The notes: a model not told the origin generated them from the letters alone. Positions 10,829 to 23,554 are shown, counted from the first letter of the stretch. The stretch: DNA of 64,000 nucleotides from Hericium rajendrae (GCA_033439255.1 CM065885.1:744001-808000), one strand, 5' to 3'. Numbers and translations are program-made.

Positions 10829-13020
10829 TATTTATCGTTGAAAAATCGAGCGCGAGCGAGAGGAAGTCGAACGCCGTAGAGCGACGCCGGAGTCGGTTCG
10901 CACCGGCATGGTTTTAGGCATTAGTCGGTACATTTCTCACGGTCGTACGCGGTACTCGTTACTCGTTACTCTTTACTTTGACCTTAGTCTTACACCAAAA
11001 TTTTATGTGATGTTATCTCAAATACATTCCCGGACAGTCAAAGTCAGCTATCCATATCCTGCAAGAGAAGAAAAGCATGAATTTTCTCGAGGCTCGTAGA
11101 GCAGCTCTGCCAAAATTGGCAAGTCAGCGGGGCCTTTTTCAAACATTCCCACGGTAAGTATACGACTGTGAAGCACGAATACGACATCATGCTCTTGCGC
11201 CACAGGGATAAAATGGCAGATAATGTATCGAAAAATGCTTAACTGAATTTTTTACACCCACAAGCTCGAGGAAGACGAGGCAACAGGAGATCTGTGAGGT
11301 TGCGGAGGAGGGAAGCTTTGGCGCGCCGACCCCGAGCGCCGGCCGTTTCCGGTTCGCTTCCAGAGATCGTGCCTGACGCGGACTACTGTGTAACGCGCTC
11401 GACTCGCCCTGCTGCAACCTCGATTTTTAAACGAAAAATACCTTTATACAAAAGTCCTGCGGGCTATATGCGTTGTCAGAAGAGATGATTAACGTCGCGA
11501 CGTAGTCACGAACTTTATCCGCCCGTATTCTGATGCAGTGTCCATATCCAAAGGCACTCTGTCTCGGCTGCTTTGAACGAAATCCTTGCCTGTAAGACTT
11601 CTGATTCGACGTGCTGGTTACGGCGCGTGCTTCTGTCATACACCCGGAATTCATGTCAAAGATCTGACTTCGGATTTTCGGGTAGGGAAAGGCTTACGTG
11701 CGGGTATATCGACGTTCTTGATACGACTTACTGGAACGTTGTCAGCAAGTTGTCGACGCGTTCATTCGACGTGTTGAGGGCTGAGCCGCGTGAGCGCGAT
11801 CGGTGCTTCTCCTCGACCACTCCAGGTCATCGGCATCTGCCGCCGCGTACTTTGACACGACCACCATCAGTGCTAACCACCGATTTTTGTAGTCTCCGTT
11901 GCTGATCTGGTAAGGACGATCGATAGTCGCTGCTTACTAGAGCAATTTTTACAGTGATCCTGTACGGCGAATTAGGGACGCCCTAATTTCGAATACTCGA
12001 ATGACGAGCAGCGTCTTTACAGCCTTTTCAAAATAACAGACCAACAGTCAACCAACAGTGCTACCAGCTATGACAAGAACGTCATCCTTGTCAAGCTCGA
12101 GGTAAGTTGCTGCAGTGATATCTTTGCGTCTACGACTGTTGATCTTCGCAGATCTCGCCTGAACAACTTGCAGGACGGCAGCGTGCATGTCGTTTGACAT
12201 ACTCCTGCGCTTGCCATCGCATCAACAACGAGGATAAATATCCTGTGCTCTTTTCTACTTCTGCCCCTCCAGGCGGACTCGTTCCATTGAAAAAAAGGGA
12301 CCGCTTTGAGACCGCTGACCAAAATCTGAGTCGACGTCTTGACTAGCGCGCCGGTTCCTTCAATGCCTACGGCAGATCGTCGATATGACTCTTCTAAATC
12401 CACCGGCGGTCATGCTTTCCGATCTCCCTAGCCAAAAAGTGATTCATAGGCATCCGCACCAGGAGAAATCGGGAAGATACCTGGGGGCTGCGCTTTTATC
12501 ACGCCACAAGCGCCTGTGAGGTGTTTAGACGGTGCGCGCAGCGCAGTTCTCCCGCGTTCAAACTCCACGGTGCGTCTCTTCTCTGCCTATGTTCTGTTAG
12601 ACTTCTGGCCGCAGTAAGGTGTTGTACTCTTGTTGATCACAGCTGCGTGGAGATCGGGGGGCAGTGCATGTGGGCTCATGCGTCTACGAATAATCGTGTA
12701 GATCCTATCCGTAGCTTGTTGCGCATCTCACACGTCTTCAATATCGCGGATTGGAATGTATCACGTCTGGCATATGAATTGTAGGTAGGCTGGTCCTTGG
12801 TCTCGATGCTTTGCAGTCACAACACCACGGGCGCCCCTGGACTTGACATTGGCAAGCGACACTCGAGAAGATCGCATTCTACCCCGACAGATATGACAGA
12901 CGCGCCCATTGTTCTTCCAGATCAGTAGGTCATTCTTGGTATATTCGGTTCGTAATGGATTTCTCGTATAAAACGAGGCTCTCTTCACTTATGCATGGCC
13001 TGTCCTTCAAATCCGCAGCC
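10829..13020. other. Long stretch without a supported gene
   Basis: Open frames are short and unrelated to families I know. Possible exon fragments are 12060-12165 (a short open stretch with a GT-AG intron-like gap at 12102-12151) and 12629-12780. Neither can be joined into a gene. Between about 10960 and 10980 there is a small CTCGTTA-type direct repeat. Confidence 0.35.
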
Positions 13021-14071
13021 ATGTTGCCCTCGACGCTCACTGTCCTGAGCTTGAGCCTGCTCGCAGGTATTGGTAAGGTACATACTATCGCTTACTCTGA
13101 GCGACTACTGACACCGCTGCTAGCTGTGTCTGCAATGCGTGTTCCCGGTGACGACTTCGGCCATGCGCGTCGCGCTCTCATATCCTGGCAGTTCAATCCC
13201 GCCAACATAAATGCAGCCGTCAGTACTTGTGGCCACTTTCCTCTATTGCGACAAGGCCCTGACTTGAAACCCATTATCTCGATTCAGTGCCATTCGTTAT
13301 GCAGCGTTCCGATCGAAACTATCAATGTCCGTCCATTTACGAGGGCTATGAATCTGTTCTGAATTGCTGACTGCAATGTAGGCTTGCACGACGCTTTCAT
13401 GCGCTTGCACTGGTCCGACAGTCGGCGCGCTTGTCAAATGCGTGGACTGTTCCGTGTCGCTGTCCCCGACAGCCGCGCATCAAGACGAGGGGCAGGTGTA
13501 TCTGAACAGTGGGTGCACCCTCTCTGAGTTCATTCCCGAGCCAGCCAATCATTGTTGATTCCAGGCATCCATGCCATCTGCCTTGCAGGCGGCTACAATG
13601 TCGGCCCGCTCAAAGTAAGTCTACGCGAGACGCATCGGCTTCGAAGTATATTTATCGCGTGGCGGTCAGGTCACTATTTCGTCTGTAGCTGAGAGTAGTA
13701 CATCCGCGGCGTCGAGCGGTACATCTGCGGCGTCGAGCGGTACATCTGCGGCGTCGAGCGGTACATCCGCGGCATCGAGCAGCACACCAGCAGCCCCGAG
13801 TGGCACAGCCAGCACAGCCCCGTCTCCAGACAGCACTAGTGCCGCATTCTCCACGCTTACCGCACCGGCCGGAGACAGCAGCCCGAGTCTGTCGTCTGTC
13901 GGCAGTACGACGCCTTCTCCACCCGCTTCGAGCTCTGCGCCGAGCAGCGGGAGTAATCCCGGGAACTTTGGTGGAGCAGCTGGGCAGACCAGTGCTGACG
14001 CCTCCGTCCGCGACTTCTCGGTGTTGGTCTTGGCAGGTTCTGTTGTGCTTGGTGCCGTTGCAGTGTTTTGA
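13021..14071 (+). CDS. Secreted Cys-rich, Ser/Thr-rich GPI-anchored protein
   Basis: ATG at 13021 opens a signal peptide whose hydrophobic core continues across intron 13067-13123 and ends ...AAVSA. A small cysteine domain follows over two further exons (CHSLC near 13290; C..LSCAC...C..C near 13384-13460), then IHAICLAGG near 13566. The final exon starts at 13670 (KVTISSV). It carries four 21-bp repeats, a long Ser/Ala/Thr tract and a hydrophobic end (FSVLVLAGSVVLGAVAVF) before TGA at 14069-14071. The order of signal peptide, Cys domain, Ser/Thr stalk and hydrophobic tail fits fungal cell-wall or membrane-anchored proteins. Introns 2 to 4 are placed by frame and splice signals only. Function unknown. 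Confidence 0.65.
13700..13783 (+). repeat. Four 21-bp in-frame coding repeats
   Basis: Four adjacent units at 13700, 13721, 13742 and 13763, each 21 bp, encode Thr-Ser-Ala-Ala-Ser-Ser-Gly, the last ending Ser. Two middle units are identical. They lengthen the Ser/Thr stalk of the anchored protein. Confidence 0.9.
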
Positions 14072-14319
14072 TGGGTCGATGTTCCGTTCTGTTTGGGGCT
14101 GTGTTGGGACTTCATTCTTGGATACTACGAGCCACGGAGCGAAGACTACAATCTCCTATCATGCAATTTGTCATTCACGAGTAAATACCAGAACAGATGT
14201 ATTAAACAATAGAGACAATTACGGGTACTGATTCGAAAATGCGATTATGAGTGTATTCAAGCAACTTGGCCCATGTACGTGAGCGACAGGCTAGGCTCTT
14301 CGTACACCCTCCAGATGGA

Positions 14320-15351
14320 TTACGACAGCGAGAGGTGAAGCACATCGAAGCCTTCGCCGTACACTGCATCCCAGTCGAAAGTGCTCTGGTGGTTTTCCTG
14401 GCCGAACGCGTCAACCAGCCGAGCCGCCTCCTCACCGCCGTGAACCACAGGGCGCGCATCCTCCTTCGTCTTGCCCACGGCGCCCTGCCCATAGATCCGC
14501 GTATCCTCGCCGTCCGTCATAAACGTACCAATGTGGCGGAACGTCAGACTGATGCGCTCGCCGCCGTGGGTCTGCTCGGGCGCGGACTTCGTGCGGATGG
14601 GACGCATGTCGCGGCGCACGCTGTGCATCCAGCGCATGTTCGTGTCGAGCCCGAGCACAAACATCGAGTTATGGGGTAGCGGCACGCGCTGCACGCGCCG
14701 CGGCAGCGCGTCCTTCTTCGTGCGGAGTGTCATGACGCGCTGTGCGCCGAGGCTGACGTTCACGATCTTGGAGTCGCGCACGATGTCGATGGTCTTGTCG
14801 GAGTGCTCGGAGATGTAGTCCGCGCCCGAGCGATAGTGCTGGATCAGCACGTGGTTGACGGGGTGTTGGATGACCTTTTCCACGTGCTGGCGGATGAGGG
14901 AGACAGTGGGTGAGAAAGGGAGGAGAGGAGGAGAGGAGTCCGCGGGATGGCGGTAGATGGGACAGCTGAATTGGAGCAGCGTTCGTCGCACATATGGATA
15001 TGGAGAAAACCAGGGGGCCTACCTGCCGTCAGGACGGATCTCGCCTTCTACAGCGACTAGCCGGGGTACCTCTCCGCCTAGGGATAATGCTATCAGTCCG
15101 CTGCAGACCGTCAGAGAGGATACTTCACCTCTATGATACATCGTGTTCCAAGCGACCTCTTTCTTGAGGTTCTCAAAGGCAACTTCAGCGAGTCCATCGG
15201 GTAGGATGTCGGCCACCAGATACGTGTCGCCTTCTCCCATTTTGTCACCTGCTTTCACGAGAGTAGGATCATCTTTTCCCCAGCTTCTCGTAGGTGAAGG
15301 CTCGACGTCGGGGCTGCCTAGACTCGGACTTCGGCTCGAATGGAGAGACAT
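14320..15351 (-). CDS. AlkB-like Fe(II)/2-oxoglutarate dioxygenase
   Basis: Three exons (15351-15129, 15077-15023, 14965-14320) with GT-AG introns at 15078-15128 and 14966-15022 give 307 residues. The double-stranded beta-helix ligands are visible: His147-x-Asp149 (EHSDKT), His207 (RWMHSV) and the 2-oxoglutarate-binding pair Arg230/Arg236 (RISLTFR). The QHY-RSGADYI block before the first ligand is typical of the ALKBH2/3 group, which repairs methylated bases in DNA or RNA, but closer subfamily placement needs alignment. The N-terminal third is less conserved. No targeting signal is evident. Confidence 0.85.
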
Positions 15352-15769
15352 GGGTATGAGTTTGCTTGTGAACTGTGAGGTTTCTGCTCAAATAGAGCTC
15401 GTGAGCACGGAGAATACGTGGACCGACTGACCACGATACCATAAGTCAAATTCGTAGATGGGGATGCGGAGTCTGAGGACGAGCTCGAGGTCGCAGTGAA
15501 GTACAATTTGTCATCTAGCTCCTAACGACAAGCGAGTCATAGACTGTCACCAAGAGCCTAGAGAGAGCCTAGAGATGTTTAGAGCCGGGTGAGTTAGAAG
15601 TAAATGATAGCAACTGAAAGTGTTATCGTAGGCAGAATCAAAGTAAAGGAAGGAAGAGCTCAGCAATGACAAATTTGATTTTCAAGCGCGACCGCCAAAC
15701 CGCTGCAAACGTACTCTACAACCATCATCATGACCTTCAAATATTCTATTGTAAGTGGACGGTATGTTC
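15352..15769. other. Intergenic spacer before the hAT element
   Basis: No open frame or repeat worth reporting. Two copies of a short CTAGAGAGAGCCTAGAGA-type motif occur near 15556-15575. Confidence 0.4.
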
Positions 15770-15777
15770 TAGTGTTT

Positions 15778-15930
15778 TGCGGGCTTGGGCTCAAAAGCCC
15801 AAGCCGGCCCAAGCCCGGCCCGAATCAGCCCGACCCAGCCCGGCCCTCTCTATGATGAAGCCCTGGCCTTGGGCTCAGGCTTGACTTCATGGATGCCCGA
15901 GCCTGGCCCGCAAGCCCGGGCTTTTCAGGT
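15778..15930. repeat. GGGC/GCCC subterminal repeats of the hAT element
   Basis: Short motifs based on GGGCTTGGGC and its complement GCCCAAGCCC occur repeatedly in both orientations, allowing a long imperfect hairpin between about 15780 and 15815 and again to 15925. Subterminal arrays of this kind bind transposase in characterised hAT elements. Confidence 0.6.
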
Positions 15931-16074
15931 ACAAGATATTGGTAGTTTGTGTCGGAGTTGGGAGCTATTGTACTGTACAGTTTAACGGCCGACACCGAAT
16001 CAAGGCCCAATGAGATTGTTATCCCCGTGTGATTGATCATTTCCATCCCCAATCGGATTTTTCGTCTCAACGCT

Positions 16075-19000
16075 ATGGCCCTCACCAATGCTTCGACTGC
16101 TTCTAACGCCGTGAACACCGAGGTTCCTGTTCTTCGAGAGAAGCGATTGATCTTATACTCTTCGAAATATGCTGAAAGCCTTGATGGTGGGGAGGAGGTG
16201 AATGCGATAGCTGGTGACCGTGACACAGAGCTGGTCCGGAAGAGGAAGAAAACAACAGTAGAAAATGAGTCTGCATCTGATTTTGAGGACGAAGGGGAAG
16301 CAGATGCGGCACATTCGGAGGCTGAGAAGGATAGTCCTGCTGCTACCTCGCCATCGAGTGCGTCTCCAAAGACAAACAGACGGCAAGCATGACAAATGCA
16401 GAGGGATTTACAGAAGGCTGCAAAGGCAAAAGGTGTGATTAATCATTCAAATGATACCAGTTAACTAATTCAAACCATTTAATCACAGCGCAGGGGAGTC
16501 GCGGAAAGAAGCCACCACGCAAAAAACAAAACCAGGGCTCGTCTTTGCCAAACCCAGATGCGCGCGACATCAATGGCATGCTCGAGGACCTCTCACATAT
16601 TGAGATCGATCTCACCGCACAGGACTCGGAGACCGAGATACTGCGAAAGCTCAGCACCAGCGCAGATGTCCGAAAGTTCTTCGACAATGTACGCCAGCAA
16701 AAAGAAAGCAGTACTAAGCTGTGAAAGGTACATGACTGTATCATCTGCAAGTGAGTAACAAATCCATTGCCGGACAAATCACTTACTGAACCCGTGTGAT
16801 GAAGGCAACATAGGAAGGCAAAGTGTACGTTCGTAAGTGACTTGTCGACCAGCCGTCGACATCTGCAGAGCGAACACAAGGTAAGTATCATATCTTCGTG
16901 CTTATTATAGTACACTCATAAGACATGCGAAAGGGTGCTTACCGTTGATACGCCTCAAGCTGTGTTCAGCAACGTCAGACCTCATCTCACCATCTCCCAT
17001 GCAGTTCCCCTTCACTCCCATCCAGCTTCCAGCTCCTCACCCACCAACCCCGCTCAGAGCGGTGATGTCCCTCATCTCAGGAGTTGTCAGCTACTGCAGG
17101 CCTCACCGAGGTTTCCTCAAGTTCGCTCCAGGTCGTCCTCAGCGGTTTTGGTGAGCCAATCAGGTTGCTGGCATTATGGTACCGGGTCTGTGTTGTACAG
17201 GATGCCTGGATGCCGCCTTTTGATGGTTTCGGACCATAGATGTACCATAGAGCAGCCGAGTCCGAGATCGCCCGAGACCGCCAAGGGCGAGTTTCTTACT
17301 TGTATGGTAGACAGAGTCCCAGCTTCGAATAGAACCCCCCAGTGCACCTTTCCCCCTCAGAGCTCAGACCTCAGAAGTCTCTCTCACTGTTGTTCTCATC
17401 GTTCTCCGGGCTTTAGACAAGTTCGCCCTCCTTTAGGCCAGTCCGCCTGCAGCGTCGTTCGTCAGATTCAGTCATATCAGCTGCTTTTCAGTCCTTTTCT
17501 CTAGGATCAGTCCATCGTATCGGAGACCCGTGTGTCTCGTCGTTCTCCTTGTCATTCTACAGCCGTTCCTCATCCTTCCCAGCCACTTATCACCAGATCG
17601 CCTCAGACTCGCCCTTAGCGAACCGGTCGCTCCATTGTTCCTGCTGCAGTGACCCTCAGCTGCCCTCACCTCACTCCTCACTTGAGATACTTGGTCCCCT
17701 CGCACCCCCCGGTACTCTGTTGGTTTTGGTTTTGGCTGCCGCCTCCATTCCCAGGGTCCACACATCACCGTGCTTGGGCAAAAGCAAACAATTTCGATTC
17801 GATGCTACCTGAAGATTCAGAGGCCCGGCGCCTTGCTGCGAAGGCTCCATCTATGGTCCAAAGTGCTCTAGACGAGCATGTCAAGCCAGTGGAGAAAACT
17901 GTGCCATATTCTGACAATGAGTTCAAACGAGTTGCGGTAGAGTGGCTAATATCATCTGACCAGGTTTGCCATGTTTCAATTTATCCCTTCTACACTTGTG
18001 TAACGTAGCGCTGATAAATCTATCGTCATTATAGCCTCTCAATGCATTTGAACATCCTAAGTTCAAGGAAATGATTGAGGTCGCTTCACGTGCAAAGAAC
18101 GGCGTGGACATACCTAGTGGTAAGGTGACTCGCGCAGAGATCATCGGTCTCTGGTATCAGCATCTGCGTCAGCTTAAAAAGTGACTGAATGTATGGTCAT
18201 TATGCATACCTGCGTTAAGATTGTGCTAACGAACTCTGGTTCATAAAGAGCAGTGCGGTGAAGGGACGTATCTTGCTCACTTGTGATGGATGGCAAGCGA
18301 GCAATGTGGATGCGTACTTCGCAGTCACCGCTCACTGGGTTGAGGAGGGGTCGAACAGCGCTTGGGAGCTTCGATCCGGTCTCATCGGATTCACGCGCCT
18401 GAATAGCGCCCATTCAGGATTGCGTCTCGGACAAGCGCTTTACAAGATTTCTCTCCGTGTCACCATCACGACTAAGGTCCGTTCAACTTCTACAGTGCTT
18501 ATTGTATTCTCACTAGTGTTCACAGATTGGACATGTCTCGTGCGACAATGCAAGCAACAATGGCACCATGATGGCCGAGTTTGCGCGGTTAATCCGTCAA
18601 GAGACAGGACGGGCAAAGGAGCGTCGTATACGGTGCATTAGATTCTCCATTTTACGACAATGTCGATTCGCTGATATTGTTAAAATCTAGTTGTCTAGCA
18701 CACGTTATCAATCTCGCGACGCAGGCACTGATTAAGACCTACAGTTCCTCGAAACATTATGACCCGCATCATCCAAATGATCATGTTCCCGAAGAAGGAG
18801 TACGTGATGAGGTCGGGCTCGTGCGCGCTGTCTGCGTTAAGGTACGTATTATTGCCTTCGTGTTCTACAAATGCTTACTTGTGTCGGCACAAGGAACGGT
18901 CATCGAGCAAGCGCAAGGCCATGTTTGCACAGATACAAGACAAGTTGGCTGCCGAAGAGAAAGGAGACAGCAGCGAGCCAACTAGCCCTGCTCTCGGGCT

Positions 19001-19587
19001 TCTTCTCGACATGCCAGTCTGGTGGTCTTCCACCTACGCTATGCTTGTTCGTGCGTACAAGCTCCAAAAAGTGCATCTTTCATCGTTTCTACTGTAGTAA
19101 TTTAATATCTTTCTTCGATGCAATAGTCTGTAAACCGATTTGTTGGTGAGCTCCTTTGCAACGAAGAAAGCACTGCCGCGAGGTCAAAGCTTGACCAGCT
19201 TATCCTGACACCCGAAGAATGGACTCGACCCAAGCTGTTCACCATAATCCTCTCGGTAAGCATGTAACATGAATTAATCTTGACGCTGACTCAACTACCT
19301 GCGTGTTTCAGCATGCCGATGTCGCACAGCAAATGTTCTCCTCTGACCAGTACCCAACGCTTGCACTTGCGATCCCTGCATTAGAGAGTCTCCACTGGGC
19401 ATGGAGCAAATGCTTGGATAACGAAAAGTTTTCCCATTTCCGTCCCGCTCTTGCCGCGGCCCTCGACACAATCAAAAACTACTACGACTTGACTGAAGAC
19501 AGTGATGCATATACAGTTTCTATGGCACACAATACATTGACTTTCGCCGCAACCTACGGGCCAGACAAAAGTGGCCTAAGGCCGTAA
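16075..19587 (+). pseudogene. hAT transposase with BED finger, interrupted and 3'-truncated
   Basis: Exons start at 16075 (MALTNAST) and include a BED zinc finger assembled across introns (CIICK near 16735-16750; STSRRHLQSEH near 16845-16875). Then comes the RAWAKANNFDSML block split by the solo LTR, the EHPKFKEMI block near 18045, CDGWQASN near 18285, CDNASNN near 18545, CLAHVINLATQ near 18695, and an Asp/Glu-rich core to 19587. The C-terminal hAT dimerisation region that should follow is missing. A TGA at about 16721 also interrupts the exon before the finger. A complete protein of this type would be about 900 residues. Not functional as it stands. Confidence 0.75.
16946..17767 (+). repeat. 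Solo LTR (822 bp) inside a hAT exon
   Basis: Starts TGATACGCC and ends CACACATCA, and matches over its length the LTRs at 37433-38254 and 41817-42637. It is flanked by a perfect 4-bp duplication CCGT (16942-16945 and 17768-17771). The insertion falls between codons of a conserved hAT block (Tyr-Arg-Ala-Trp), so it disrupted the coding exon. By eye it differs from the 37.4-kb LTR at T17482 versus C37969. Internal short open frames are LTR sequence, not genes. Confidence 0.93.
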
Positions 19588-19590
19588 GTT

Positions 19591-20143
19591 ACGGACTGGT
19601 CAAAGCCAGCTGGAATCACCGTTTTTGGTCCGTAAGCCATGAACCAGCTGGATTTGGGAATAGACCGTAGGTTACGGGTCGGCTTGCATAGATATGTACC
19701 GCAGTTTACGGTGCAGCTCGGTCACCCATATTTAATGCCTCGCAAACTACGGCCCAGCTCAACTGGCCTCGTCCCTGTCCGGATTCACCAGCCCGGTCTC
19801 GGACCACTGCATGCACATTCGGACTCGGACTCGGACTCGGATTCGGACTTATATTATTCGGACTAGGGTTCGGATTCGGACTCGGAATTTCAGATTCTCA
19901 GATCCTTAGGCCTCGGACTTATGCTCAAATCTGGCGGCAGATTCGGATTCACTCAACGGACTTGGGCCAACCGGTTTCAGCGTGCAATGGACCGGTATAC
20001 GAGAATCAGAATACAATTGTATTGTCTGCGGACTACTACTTTCTCAGCCGGACTATCCACACGATGAAGGGAACTACTGATAAACGCGCACGAGAATCCA
20101 TGCCTGACTAAATAAAATGTAAATAATGAGGAACTGACTGTGA
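19591..20143. other. Junction region with GTTACGG motifs and a CGGACT simple repeat
   Basis: No gene. Three short GTTACGG/TTTACGG motifs occur between 19590 and 19715, followed by a (CGGACT)n-type tract. Nothing here matches the expected right end of the hAT element. Confidence 0.4.
19818..19887. repeat. (CGGACT/CGGATT)n simple repeat
   Basis: Tandem hexamers CGGACT with CGGATT variants, interrupted once by an A/T-rich spacer at about 19848-19857. Confidence 0.85.
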
Positions 20144-22340
20144 CTACGCACTCTCGACCTGGATCCTTGTGACGTGTGCCACCTGGTCCTTCAACGTGTT
20201 CTGGTCCACCTGGAGGTTTCGCATCTGGCCCTGCAGCACAACGTAGTCCTCCTCCAGGCGCTGCTGCCCCAAACTGTTGTCACGTGCGTGAGTCTTGATG
20301 AGCCCTCGGAGCTTGCACACTTCCTCCTTGAGGTCATCAACCTGGCTTTGGAGAGACTGCGCCGTTGACCATGAGCATTGTGCGAGGTCCCGAATTGAGT
20401 GCAAGCTCACATCACTGGTCAGAGTGACACGACTATTAGAGCTGTTCTTGGCGCCTGGCAATCCTCTAGCTGCAGACGGACTACCCTCTCGGTCCGGGTG
20501 ATGTGGGGGCAGCGTGCGGGGTTTCTTCCCCACAGGAGGTGCAGCAGGAATTGGTTCTGCTCCATCGTCGTCCGTGACAACATATTCCGCAGACTTCGGA
20601 GGGCCTAGAAATATGGTTAATGAGCCCCCATACTCTCGGCGATGGAGTGGATTACCTTTACGTTTCCGTCCCGAGACGTTGGTAGCTCGTTCTGCCGCTT
20701 GCTCCCCGGCTTCCCGCTCCCCGCCTTCTCCGTCGGAACCTCTCTTGCCTGTTCTACGGGTCTTGCCCCGCCCACCTGCCAAGGGACACTTAGCCCGGCG
20801 TTTCCAACACCACCAGCATGCTCCATTCAAATTTTCAGACCGTACGCATCGAGTACCCTTTCGACTACAGGGGGAACAAGGTGGGGACTGAATGAAGACT
20901 TTAGCATGCAGGAACAAACAAGAGAAAGGCAGATATGCTTACCACTACAGGTAGGTCGTCTGGGGGCCCATCGGGCATAGGACTCCCTTTACCCTTCTTT
21001 CCCGCTCCGTTACCTGCAGGAGGATCCTGCACGTCCGGAGAGCTCTCCGCTTCGGCGTGATGGGGTCAGTCCAGTTCCTGATCCCCCGGACTGCCTGCCA
21101 TAACCACATCGAGCTGTTCATTATGTGCGACTTGGAGGCCGGACTGGACTGGTGGAGCCGGCGCAGTCAGGGCCAGGGTCGTTGGAGCTCCAGAGGGAAT
21201 CTGGGCTGGGATGCGGCGGTCTTCTGTAAATGTGATCGAAGATCCGGATGGCCTCTGCTCGTTTCTCTCCAGAGGATCATCAGTTGTTGCGCTCTGAGTA
21301 GTGCTTAGTGGTGCCGGATGGGGTGCAGATGTGAAACCGACAGGCTTAACGGCCATTTCAGTCGTTGCTAAGATGGCATGTCCCGCGGATTGTACAGCAG
21401 GGGGTCGGATCGGTCTGCTGGTTGACGCAGCAGGTGTCTTTCCACCGTCAACGGACTCAGCAGACCGCACAGACTCGGTAGGAAGGCGTTCTGTGGCCCC
21501 ACGTGATGTTCCCGGGACTGGGGGAGAGGGGGAGGGCACGGTTGTGTTGTGATCCAAATCTTCTGAAACCCACCAACGCTCTGACAATGGAATTCTCCCC
21601 ACACACTTCGACCAATCATCCCTCCCCTCCGAAAAGGAGTCCACCGTGCCCGCGAAGGTCTTCGGATCCAACAATCTCTTCGCCCTTATGAGACCAACCA
21701 AATTCCTGCCAACACTCTGGATCAGCGGGGGTAATGCGAATGTCTTGTTCTTGTCCATCCCTTTGAGCATTTGAATGATGCAAGACGCTGTGTCCTAACA
21801 ACATGACCCCAGTAAGCTAAATGTACAAGCTAAAAGCTAGAACAGAACTTACACATTCTTTCAACAATCGGCGGTGCCACCACTCCCGGCGCTTGTTCGA
21901 CATCAGCTGAATCTCAATGGCCTTCTTCAAAGCGACCAGGGCACACCCCACACGGGCCTCGTGCAATTGAAGGTTGCCGAGGAGTTCTGAAGTAGTAGTC
22001 ATACCGGGTGGGCGAACAATGTCAACGAAGTGAGCGTGGGAGGGGGAACAGTACAACTGTGCTGGCAGACACAGCATCCGGCAATAGCCGCTGGATGGGC
22101 GATCCGAGGTGACCGTGATGCGTGACTGTGACAACATATTGGCGACACCTCCATGCAGACCGAGAACGCCTTTACTGGGTCCCGTCTGCTTGTCCTGTTC
22201 TTGTCCTCTCAAAACAATATGTCTGACAATACCACAAAACAAACAGTCCTGAACAAGGTTAGAATGCACTTGTAAACCTGTCACTATTAGTCCACTTAAA
22301 CATGTCTCTTTTTGGACTCCATTGCTCCTGCCTCCTTGTG
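20144..22340 (-). CDS. Zn2Cys6-type protein with C-terminal coiled coil (copy A)
   Basis: A multi-exon gene read right to left. An N-terminal helical part ends in RREWW (about 21900). Intron 21795-21852 joins LKEC to DTASCII, followed by an ERWW motif (about 21575) and a long Pro/Ser/Thr-rich linker. Next come six cysteines in exact Zn(II)2Cys6 spacing (C-x2-C-x6-C-x9-C-x2-C-x6-C) coded at 20878-20786. The last part is a heptad-rich coiled coil (about 20370-20150) ending at 20144. In fungi this cluster usually binds DNA, but it normally sits near the N-terminus; here it is after about two-thirds of the protein. The start codon and the first intron are unresolved. Related genes lie at 43.6-45.3, 49.6-50.5 and 53.2-54.0 kb. 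Confidence 0.6.
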
Positions 22341-23554
22341 TTGCATGTACAGGACTCCACCCTTGCTTTCGCGCCAGTCGCCAAACCGCCGGAACCATGT
22401 CTCAACCGAGTCCCATCAGCCTGGACAGAATTCATCTTTTCTGTCCTCGAGCCGGAATGATTCTGATATCACCCCACCTGAGGCAAGTTTCATCATTACG
22501 CTATAGAGCCGCATCTTCATCATTGGTACAGTGGCTCCGTATTACGTCGACATTGACCCTTCCGTCAGAACCGGACAGGAAGGCCTGGCAGCACCAGGTC
22601 CTGACCGGTGAGCGCCTACCCTTCACACCGGACTCAACTGAGCAGACCGAGCCGATTAGAAGAAATTGGCGTTTTGCGTCGCTTGATTGCGTGGAAGACG
22701 GAGGAATTGCGGGAGCTCATCGAGCTCCATATTCAATTACAGAAAACCTCGGAGCTTTTCTATGAAGAGCAGTAGCTAAAATATTCTGGTAGACTCAGTC
22801 AACTTATTAGAAGGCTTGGACGCTATCCTTAGATTGCAATGGGACATGCTGCGGGTCATCTTATGTCAGGGTCCTAGTCCTAGCCGGAGCTGATCCGACA
22901 TGCAAACACTCCTCCGGACGGCAACTGTCTTCGGATGTAGGCCACCCCAGCATCATGTCTAGAACGACGCTCGGTAAGCGGCTTGTCCCAGAGAACCATT
23001 CTTTCGGAAGCATGGCCAGATCCGGCAGACCATTCCGGCTTTCCGGACAGGATCCCACTGACTCAGTCACCATCTAGAACATCGCCCGAGTCCTTCGATC
23101 TGCCACGGTGTCGCATCCACCATAATGACCCAGTGGAACCGTAGAAATTGATGCCAGAGAATTGGTTATAGAGATTGGCATAGCTAGGGAATCATACCCC
23201 GGTGCGGTACTGGTATGACTGGGGATGATATAGCTCCGTCGCACTGGATGTTTCAGTCCGGTAAGGGCGTACCTGGGAAGTGGTAATGGACATTGCAATC
23301 GCTGGGGGACAATAACCGGACCATGTACGATTTCGGATTCAAATGATAGGATAGCGTCAACCGTCGGGTCCGAGGGAGGTGTATATCATCATTTGCATCA
23401 TAAGCCAGAATGGAGGTCCTTTTGGTAACAGGGTGAATAATCACAGATGACATTCGATCCAGCAAAATGACAAGACGACACATGAGGTACAGGTATATGC
23501 GGTCACGGAATTGCATAATGCAAGCCGGGCTCCCCTACAACTTCCTCATCCCCC
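22341..23554. other. Intergenic, no gene supported
   Basis: Only short, unrelated open frames are present. The right end is immediately downstream of the F-box pseudogene stop at 23555. Confidence 0.4.

Larger units (their letters stand above)
15770..19590 (+). mobile_element. Broken hAT-family DNA transposon
   Basis: The left side begins with a candidate end (TAGTGTTTTGCGGGCTTGGGC at 15770) followed by GGGC/GCCC subterminal repeats, as in many hAT elements. The coding part has a BED-type finger and hAT core blocks. No matching right end or 8-bp target duplication could be found; homology stops near 19587, so the right boundary is only where coding similarity ends. The element contains a later LTR insertion at 16946-17767. 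Confidence 0.65.

Noticed and set aside
12521-12784. Possible small gene
   Set aside because: An isolated 87-codon frame with no start context, no partner exons and no recognised family.
17472-17768. Conserved minus-strand open frame of about 98 codons seen three times
   Set aside because: The three copies are the LTRs themselves; conservation reflects recent duplication, not coding.
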